DNA of 64,000 nucleotides. Source: Micromussa lordhowensis. Lineage: Eukaryota; Cnidaria; Anthozoa; Scleractinia; Lobophylliidae. Position 1 is the first letter of the stretch. The number at the start of each line of letters is the position of its first letter. The notes under the pieces were generated by a model. That model saw nothing but the letters and a program-made list of their open reading frames with translations, was not told where the DNA came from and searched no databases. The stretch is taken from assembly GCA_964020085.1 (NCBI GenBank), contig OZ026607.1, positions 21,936,106-22,000,105 on the forward strand, written 5' to 3'. The position numbers were made by a program, and so were the translations under genes. Shown here one piece after another: positions 56,645 through 64,000 of this stretch.

Positions 56645-58849
56645 AACTATTGCACTCCACAGGCGAGTGCTACATTCTGACAGTAGGTTCACTACAATGT
56701 CTGGAGTAGCTGTGCCTACTTTCTCAGAAGACTTGTTCTATGCCACCATCTTTGCTCAAGAGAACATCAGTTGCAAGGGCTGTTGTGAACATTAAATCAT
56801 GATGTGAACTAAAGAAAGCTATTTCTCACATACTAATTTTACCGCATTTCTAACAGTGATCAATGGCAAAGTGTCTTTGTGCAGATATATACACTGTCAT
56901 GCAGACAGGTGATGGGAATAATAAAAAAATCAAATAATTAAAACAGGAGAAACAGACTGTTTTAAATTGATGGTAGCACCAAATTCTCTTGCCGATATCA
57001 TCGCCCCTAGTAGTGCTGGACTGTGGCCACAGTTGAGTTTTTTGCACCACCAAATGTTTCAATGCACAAGCTTCATATCCTGACACCATTAGAAATTCGT
57101 TAAAATAGATATATTTTTCTTGACTTTCTCCACTGAATCAATGACTGCACACAGGACTTCTTTATACAAAATACCAATGGTTTATTTGATACCAAAAAAT
57201 AAAAATTGTATGACAATAATTGTGATTGCTACATTCTGTTGCTTCATACATACTGGAAGCGACTGAAGATATAAAAAATTCCAAAATATTTACAATTATC
57301 ATGATCATGTAAACACAACATTTGTTTTAAATATTACAGGGTCATAAAATTAATGTGGACTTCTTATGGTACTTGACTCCAGAGGGTGGGGGGATGACTC
57401 TCATTATGAAAAGGTCAGGATGCTTGTCGTCTCTCTTAGGAGTATAAATCAAGGATTCTGCTCTCACTTAGGGTGTTCATGATCAAAATGCCACTACTTT
57501 TAGCTGTCAAAGTAACTTTTATGGTGCACTCATAGAAATAATAATACTAAAAAAAGCTTCTATTTCCCTTTTTTGGCTCGATTTCCATGGGTCTCTCAAG
57601 TCTGGTCTACTAGCGTGGGGTCCTTTCCTCAACAGCGGCTGGAAATCAAGCCTATTCCATTTTAAGTGGAACCTTTTAGGGGTCAAATAAAGCTTGACCC
57701 ACCCCCAGATAGGTCTCCTCTAGGGGTTTAATTCAAATTTTCCGACAAGCATCTGTGACCTTTTCATTTGGCAGTCCCTCTCCTGGGACTTGACTGGGTT
57801 TAGTTGAAATCTGGCTGCAACAAAAATATTCTTACTTACTCACTAGCTGTTTTAATACCAAATCTTAACCCACAAAGATTAATTCTATTTGATATTTTGG
57901 CTTCTAGTTTACGTGTATCTGAAAAATTGGTTTTATTACAACTTTACCTAAATCATTTTACAAGCATTCTGCAAAGTCGTAGATTAGTTTGCATAACATG
58001 GTATTAAATCTATCAACACTGAAATGCATCACACTAACTTCAACACTGCTCAAATCCTTGCATTCATACTATATGATGTAAAGGATGTAAACTTGTAAGT
58101 ACAACTTTTAGCAGAATCGAAAATTCTACCTGTTTTATAAAAAAAATAATGAAAGCTCAATTTCAAAAAATACTAAGTTGATTGATTAAAATAAAAGACA
58201 TGGTTGATGTCAGAACTAATCATTTGAAATCCAGCTGATTTCAACATCTAGTCCCACAATGCTATAAAACAAAACTATTTTTTGGATCACACTATTCTTA
58301 ATTGCTTCTCTGAAAGAAGGAAGCAAAACTGTAGTAAGAAAAACATTGAACATCAATGATTGACAACTGTTGAGCAAGATGGATTTCTAATATTAAAATG
58401 GCTTACACAAGCTCAGGAATTGCCTTCAGCGAACAGAACAACAGCTAAATCATTAGAATGTAAGTTGGAGATAGAATTCTAAACTAAATGTCACCAAACA
58501 GTCTGCTACATTATCAATCTGCAGACAAACCAGCAACCTACTGCTTGAGGAAGCTTTGTTCTATGATAGCAATTTATACAAAACAAAGTCACATGATCAC
58601 AAAAATCATCTTGCAATAGTGTTTTAAGTAACTAACTGGTATGAACAACACAAAGGAACAAGGTAACAGGAACCTAATCACAATATAACAACATTAAGGA
58701 AAAAAAACTGATCTTTTCTTTACGTTGCTATTGTTGTTATGATCATTTGCTGTTGTTATCTGATCAGTGTGAAACAGTCTACAAGCAAATCATGATTCCA
58801 AAAATACATAATATTTATTGAAAAAAATGGCACTCTTTTTGTGTCAGGT

Positions 58850-58956
58850 TAGCCTCCTGTGCAGATGCTCTTAGAGCTTCTCACAGAATCTTCCTCCCCC
58901 ATAAATGTTGTGGGAAGATTGCACAACAAGCATTAGAGCAATTGTGTCGGAGGCTA
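58850..58956. mobile_element. Small MULE-like MITE
   Basis: A 107-bp element with ends TAGCCTCC and GGAGGCTA and internal arms gctcttagag / cattagagca and cttcctccccc / gtgggaag. It is flanked by similar sequences gtgtcaggt and gtgtcagac (7 of 9 matching), consistent with an aged 9-bp duplication. Confidence 0.55.
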
Positions 58957-59174
58957 GTGTCAGACTACTGACAGATCGTTCCCACAATCTACAGACAGCC
59001 CACCAATGATCTAATGACAGAATACCAACCACCAATCTGCAAACAAACTACAGGTGGTATTCTGACAATCCACCAATGGTCTCTAATTCATCTACAGATG
59101 GCCAAATTATTCTGTTGAAAGACTACCAACAGTCAGCCAATGGAACTCTATGTTAAATTACATGCTATAAGTTG

Positions 59175-59331
59175 GAAGGGATTTCATTAACGTTTTCAGC
59201 AGGAGGGAAAAACTGTTAGTACCGAATCTCTTTGTAAGAAAACCTTTGTGCTAGAAGGTCAAACCAGGTGGGTAAAATTATCTTCGCAGCTGGTCAATTT
59301 GCCCGTTGCTCGACCCTTAATGAAACCCCTA
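59175..59331. mobile_element. MITE with gggtttcattaa-type ends, copy 2
   Basis: The ends aagggatttcattaac and ttaatgaaacccct plus the shared interior ggtcaaaccagg and agctggtcaatttgccc identify it as the same family as 36676-36854. Confidence 0.7.
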
Positions 59332-59565
59332 TATAAAGTTGCCAATTTTGTTTTGTTTAGGGGGGGGGGGGGAGGGCAGAAGGGAGGGTGGGCTGTTTTG
59401 AGAGTTCTTAATTAAACAATGAATATTTTAATTGTCAGACTTATTAAATTTGCAGCTCACGATTGCAAGAATGAATCGCCATAAGAAGTAGTGTGATAGC
59501 AGCTAACACTAATGACAGGATCAGTTCTAAAACACTTCATCATCGTGAGAACACACTCTGCATTG

Positions 59566-61482
59566 TCATGACTGAATGTTATTTCCCTTTTCAGCAATGT
59601 AGGAAAACTGATTAAAAGCCTCTTCTTCCTCTGGAATCTCGGCCAGGGGTCCTGAAAGAAATTTCAAAAAATGATTTCTCACATAAATTAAAATGCTTTT
59701 TACCCAACCAAACAACACATTTTCTTTTTCTACACATCTAAGAACCTGCCCACTAATGAGAGAAACAGCCATAAACATTAAGGGGGTAAGTAAGATGGTT
59801 CATTGGACAGGGTGTTACATGAAAAAAAAAAAAAAAAAACATTGGACGCCCATACTTAAACACTATATGGCAAAACTTTGCTGAACAATGACATGTAGCA
59901 TAAATTTACCTGTGCTCTTTGCACCACTTACATGTAATTATTTTGAGTTTCTGAGTTAGAAATAATTCCTTGGAGTTTTGATTAGTTCACTGTATTGTAT
60001 GTGTCCTTTGTGACTGGTTAGAATAATTACTCTAGTTTTGGTTTTTGTTTTATGACACCCAATTGAAAACCACTATGGCAAATAAATTACAATTAAAGGT
60101 AAATGTTAACCAGTATCTCAGATACCCTACAATGAAGGGTACCAGAGTGTCTTCCATTCGATTAACGTAGTCAGACCATAACAGTTGTGTAACCCCCAAG
60201 CAAAACAGAATTTCATTACCTTCTGGGGGTGTCAGTTGGACTGGCTCATTGGTAAAGTCTTCATCAAAATTTGACACATCAGTGTCCGATTTAACAACAG
60301 GCTTGTATGGAGGTTTGACCTAAATTGTTCAAGGAAAACAGCACTAAAATTTAATATCAAGTGAGTTATAACCAATGCTTCCACGAAAATCGAAAACAAG
60401 GTTAAAAAAGGACTGGATGGACGGATTATTGAGACTATCTTTCATCTGTAAAGGTGAAGTTTGCATGTGAGACAAGTGGCCCATCAGGCTGGAGCTTATC
60501 TCTGGTTTCTGAAGCGACTAGGAGTATTTCTACTCCCTCTGGATAGGATGCTAGTCCATCGCAGGGTTACATCTAGCATTTAATTCACTGGTACCCACTT
60601 ATACACCTGGGAGGAGAGAGGCACTGTGAGAGTAATAATAATGATAATAATAATTTGATAATTTGAATGTGTTTTGCCCAAGAACACAATGCAATGTCCC
60701 CAGCCAGTGATCAAACCCGGACCGCTTGATCCGGACCACCGTAAGTAACCCTAAGTGTAACCCAGAAAGGTTGACACTGGCCTAGGCAAATGTGTGAATG
60801 CTTGTCTGTTACATACTGTTTTCAACTATCATGAACAATGAAACGAAATGGAACAACGAATACATGTATGCTACCTCTGAAATATGATTTATCAAGATGA
60901 AATCATAGCGGAAATGCACAAATGAAGATGCTGAATTGGGCACACCTCAAAAAAAGCAATAAGCGTTATCAGAGGGGGGGGGGGTGGAAGGTGGAGGGAG
61001 GTGAGAGCAACCAATGATGATGTGAAAAAGATGAATTAAGCAGACCTAAAGGGAAGACTGGGTCGCACTTGGGGAGAGGCATCAAAAATTGCCCTGCAGA
61101 GGGTCTGGTGGGGGTGAGTACATATAAGTGGCCAAGTGAACATTCTTGTCCCAGAGGCCATGATCCTTTCAGTCAGCACCAAGAATCATGTCCTCAAGGC
61201 AGGTCCAACATGGGAAATTCTCGGCCTTCCCATCAAATCTGATAGGCATGAGAATGGAAGAAATATTCTGTGCATGCACAGCTGGTTCTGACCAAATGGA
61301 TTGTGACCTCTGGGGACAAGAATGCTAGATTAACAATTAAAAACTTGGGAGGTAGAGTTACATGTACATTAATTACGTGATCAAAGAAACTTACCCTCTT
61401 GTTGTAGATATCTTCCCAGTTAATTGTTTCAAAGAAAGAATGTTGCATGACTTCCTTAGCATCGTCGGGACCACCACCAAGG
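59566..61482 (-). CDS. AKT: AKT (protein kinase B), last three coding exons; gene runs off the right edge
   Basis: Serine/threonine kinase of the AGC family acting downstream of PI3K at membrane and cytosol; only the end is in the window. Exons on the minus strand: 61482-61395, 60319-60220, 59651-59566. They encode the end of the kinase lobe ([29 protein letters not shown]) and the AGC tail ([33 protein letters not shown], with the turn motif around LTPPE). The last exon has a short acidic spacer and the hydrophobic motif FNQFSY, whose Ser matches the TORC2 site of mammalian AKT. After FSY the protein continues for 10 residues ([10 protein letters not shown]). Splice phases agree. Missing: the PH domain and most of the kinase domain, expected beyond 64000 on this strand. 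Confidence 0.9.
59930..60065 (+). repeat. Dispersed repeat fragment, Penelope-associated type
   Basis: Contains gagttttgattagttcact, tatgtgtcctttgtgactgg and agaataattactctagtttt, matching 23860-23950 in the same orientation and 13678-13760 in reverse. In the last AKT intron. Confidence 0.55.
60455..60745 (-). repeat. tRNA-derived SINE, copy 5
   Basis: The body has ctaggagtatttctactccc, ctagtccatcgcagggttac and ggtacccacttatacacc; the head at the right end has gatcaaacccggaccgcttg. An AT-rich insertion (ataataatgataataataat) interrupts it. In an AKT intron. Confidence 0.75.
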
Positions 61483-61749
61483 CTGTAAAAATACAAAACA
61501 CATTTTTAATATTAGTTGTGGTTACAAACGATGTGCCATTGTAAGAAATTTCATTGTCTGTTCCTAAATATCTAAGGATAAAAATGAGCGAAAAAAGTTT
61601 AACACAACGTTTCGATGACTCCATGTCATCATTGTCAAGTGAAAACAGAATAAAAAATTTTTCACAGCTTAATATAGCGTGCGAGGTGATAGAACATAAA
61701 GTATGCATGTAAAAAGTGACAAATTTAGATAAGTGACAAATTTAAATAA

Positions 61750-62046
61750 ATAGTTTTGCGCGTATGGAGTCTGATTGTGTGTTCAAGCATGGCCTTTTCT
61801 TCTTTATGAATAACATTTCATAAATCAGACAGTCCAGTTTTCCGTTGCACTTCTTTAAAACGGAAAAGTTGTTGCTAAGGTCACCGATGGTTTCCAGACC
61901 GTGATCGTTCTTTAAGTGCTTGCCGATTGCCGAATAACGGTGCTCGTCAATGCGTTGGTGTAATTATGTCGGTTGGTGTAGCCGACATACTCTGCATCAC
62001 ACAGATCACATTTATAATTGTACACTACGCATTGTTGGCTAATTAT
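61750..62046 (-). pseudogene. Penelope GIY-YIG endonuclease domain, frameshifted
   Basis: Reading the minus strand gives QCVVYNYKCDLCDAEYVGYT N (the GIY-YIG-like VVYNY...YVGYT strands). After a one-base shift it continues as DEHRYSAIGKHLKNDHG and LIYEMLFIKKKRPCLNTQSD SIRAKLF, the helix and Glu-containing end of the domain. The shift near 61945, and the one separating it from the RT frame at 62041, show decay. Confidence 0.75.
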
Positions 62047-62809
62047 AGCTGGTTTTGGCTCGCATATCTTGATGTCTTCGTATATTTTGCGACTTGAACA
62101 CGGGTTGAAGAGTGTGATCGATTTTGTTACTTAGATCTGATAATTGCTTTCTTACTGCGTCAGCTGACTTTTGATCTTTAAAAGGCAAAACCACTCGGTG
62201 AACATCATTTTCGTTGGTGGTCTGAGCTTGCACTTCACGGTTTTCCGATCTCACTGAGGTAACAAAGTGAGAGACAGTGGACTCGATGAGGCTTTCGGGG
62301 TACTTGAGGTTAGTAAACATCACCTTGAGATGATCACATTCAGATTCGAAAGACTTCCATGTGGACGACAGATGGAACGCACGATTTAACATGGTCTTGA
62401 GTAGTGATTTCTTGTACCTTTTATCGACATGGCTTTGGTGGTGAAGAAGCAGGCCAGTGTTCGTTGGTTTCCGATAAACAACAGTTTCCAGTTTGCAGCC
62501 CCTCTTGAGCACTTCCATACCGATAAATGGTAATTTGTTGTCAGACGCTAGTTCCATAGTGAAATTTATGGAAGGGTGACAGCTATTAAGCGTTGATAAG
62601 AAATCTTCTGCTGCTGGTACATTTTTCATCGTAGCAAACGTGTCATCCACGTACCTTCTGTAAAATTCAGGGAGCTTGTTGTCTTGTTCTAGTTTTTCTT
62701 CGATAGAACAGAGAAATGCGTTTGCCATGAGTGGACCCAAAGGGGAGCCCATTGCCACGCCGTCGATCTGTTCGTAAAGCTTACCATCAAACTGGAATAG
62801 TTGATTCAT
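62039..62809 (-). pseudogene. Penelope reverse transcriptase, C-terminal part
   Basis: 256 codons open from an ATG that is fortuitous. Motifs typical of Penelope-like RTs: GVAMGSPLGPLMANAFL, the catalytic YRRYVDDTFA, INFTMELASDNKLPFIGMEV (the DNKLPFLD-like block), YRKPTNTGLLLHHQSH and KKSLLKTMLNRAF. The fingers and first palm motif upstream are absent. The frame stops exactly where the GIY-YIG domain begins in another frame. Confidence 0.85.
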
Positions 62810-62870
62810 AGTTGCAACCTCCAGAAGTTGAACCAGGTCAGCAGTCCTAGTTGAACCAGGCCAGCAGTCC

Positions 62871-64000
62871 TAAATAGATTTGTGTTTTTTTTGCTGCCGA
62901 AGTTTACTAAGTTACCTATTTAGTTTTCTTCTACTTAAAATTAATTTTCACACCACAATGTGAAACTTTGTAAAATGGCTATACATGTAAGTTTGAAAGT
63001 CATGTCTTAATTGCCCCCGCAGGGTTTTGGCCCAGAGGCCAAAACCCGAGGAGGCATTAATAGGACCCCCCGCGTATAAAGAATGTAGTATTGGTAGTGT
63101 GCGAATCGAGCCCGGTTTGAAGAAACTAGGCGTGCACGGCGGTCCCGGTTAATTTTTCAGTAAGCTCGCAAGGCAACTCGGGGTAATTCTTGCAGCCACG
63201 ATCGCGTACGCGAGGATGTGGGAGGAAGATTGTTGCGTTCACATTTGCAAGGTTATTTCAAGGTGATATTCTTTCACCACTGACGGTGATTTCTTTATTT
63301 CGTTGAATTCAAACGTTATTCAGCAGTACTGGATAGAATATTTCCGCATAGAATTTGATTTGTTAGACGCAAATCGGCAACAGGGTCGACAGACTCGATC
63401 CAAACACCACACGTATAAAGTAAACAGATCAGGATCACAAATCAAAACTCTCAACCCACTCAAAGAAACAATGACAACATGTATCCGAAGTAACTGAGTT
63501 TAGTTTCATTTTGTTATCTCAAGGATCAGAAGTTAATAAAGGATTTATAAACGGTGTTGTTTCAATATTAGATAATTCTTGGAGCCATGCACGGGCACGA
63601 GTGTAGTCGCGTTGGTTCGCTCTGACACAAGCACGAAGAGTACGAATAACGTTTTAAATCTATTATTACTTACTTGAAATAACAGAGATTTTGTTCATTT
63701 TGTGTGATTTGAAGGATTACAACGATAGTAAAAGGTCAGATCAGCCTGTTATTTCCCAAAAAGTGAATTGCTACAATACATGAACTGAATACATTTTCAT
63801 AATAGATAAATATTACAGTTTTCTTATTGCACATGAATTGTTTTTGCGGCATCCTTTAGTTTTATTCAGTAGCCTGGAAGAATAAAAATAAACGTATTTT
63901 GTAATAAAACTTGTACAGTTCATTACACAATAAACGTGATATCCAAGGCGGGGGCAGATGTAGTGAGAACTATTACTAGTTAATAAATAGTGGGAAAAAT
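62871..64000. other. Right edge, no gene recognised
   Basis: Presumed AKT intron. It contains a short repeat with the palindrome gttttggcccagaggccaaa (about 63023-63045) flanked by cccccgcaggg. No kinase-domain exon was found on the minus strand up to 64000. Confidence 0.35.

Larger units (their letters stand above)
56645..59565. other. Interval between convergent NDUFAF5 and AKT genes
   Basis: No protein-coding gene recognised. It must contain both 3' untranslated regions; that of AKT could be long. Two MITEs lie within it (58850-58956, 59175-59331), and there is a G-run near 59361. Fragments similar to 38.2-38.3 kb (ttttgcttgccctgggcaag) occur just before it at about 56300-56400. Confidence 0.4.
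61560..62870 (-). mobile_element. Penelope-like element, 5'-truncated, with RT and GIY-YIG domains
   Basis: On the minus strand, a reverse transcriptase segment (62809-62039) is followed, after a frame change, by a GIY-YIG endonuclease (about 62046-61750). Then comes a 3' region with the block gacaatgatgacatggagtc atcgaaacg near 61640-61600 typical of Penelope-type ends. The N-terminal half of the RT is missing. Next to the truncation (62818-62868) a 24-bp unit with gactgctg and ctggttcaac is tandemly duplicated. It lies upstream of the known AKT exons, antisense to nothing else. Confidence 0.85.

Noticed and set aside
62871..64000. Search for the upstream AKT kinase exon
   Set aside because: No frame with DFG, APE or AGC-kinase motifs on the minus strand; the exon must lie outside the window.

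Overview
The window looks like nuclear DNA of an invertebrate animal, most likely a cnidarian such as a coral or sea anemone. The genes are spread out, have many small exons with GT-AG introns, encode clear animal orthologues, and sit in AT-rich DNA packed with mobile elements (Tx1/L1-like and CR1/L2-like LINEs, Ty3/Gypsy, Penelope-like elements, MULE- and Harbinger-type MITEs, a tRNA-derived SINE). The cnidarian assignment is inference from this mixture and from repeat style; no rRNA or mitochondrial marker is present.

Layout. 1-7.6 kb: two paralogous intronless genes on the minus strand encode small membrane proteins with a cytoplasmic PPxY motif; between them lie a long-inverted-repeat element with a nested MULE-type MITE and a Penelope-like remnant. 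7.6-13.3 kb: a full-length Tx1/L1-like LINE with intact ORF1, a long ORF2, a poly(A) tail and a candidate target-site duplication. 13.7-15.1 kb: a Penelope-type terminal sequence and a Harbinger-type element with a MULE MITE nested in it. 15.4-27.3 kb: a 15-exon RAP1GDS1 (SmgGDS) gene on the plus strand, whose introns carry odd degenerate arrays, a minisatellite, a LINE tail, a SINE and MITEs. 28.9-30.0 kb: a single-exon gene of unknown family. 32.1-35.4 kb: a 5-exon RBBP9 serine hydrolase gene, with a 488-bp MULE in intron 1 that carries a zinc-finger (ZAD-like) coding fragment. 36.3-39.6 kb, minus strand: a 3-exon OB-fold protein with an RPA70-type zinc ribbon. It is divergent, across about 265 bp, from an 11-exon NDUFAF5 gene (39.9-56.6 kb, plus). 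NDUFAF5 intron 3 carries a 5'-truncated LINE flanked by an unusually long direct repeat; intron 8 carries a decayed CR1-type LINE with a 2A-like motif, split by a young Ty3/Gypsy element with identical LTRs. 59.6-61.5 kb, minus strand: the last three coding exons of an AKT kinase, whose catalytic part lies beyond the right edge; a Penelope-like element sits upstream of them at 61.6-62.9 kb.

Functions are housekeeping and unlinked: small-GTPase chaperoning (RAP1GDS1), complex I assembly in mitochondria (NDUFAF5), a serine hydrolase (RBBP9), probable single-strand DNA binding (OB-fold protein) and growth-factor kinase signalling (AKT). I see no operon-like or cluster logic. The most notable content is the mobile-element biology: four elements with perfect 9-bp target duplications and different TIRs, nested insertions that give relative ages, an ORF2 without an AUG start, and a LINE bounded by 250-380-bp direct repeats. 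Exon boundaries were placed by hand from splice signals, reading frame and recalled family sequence.
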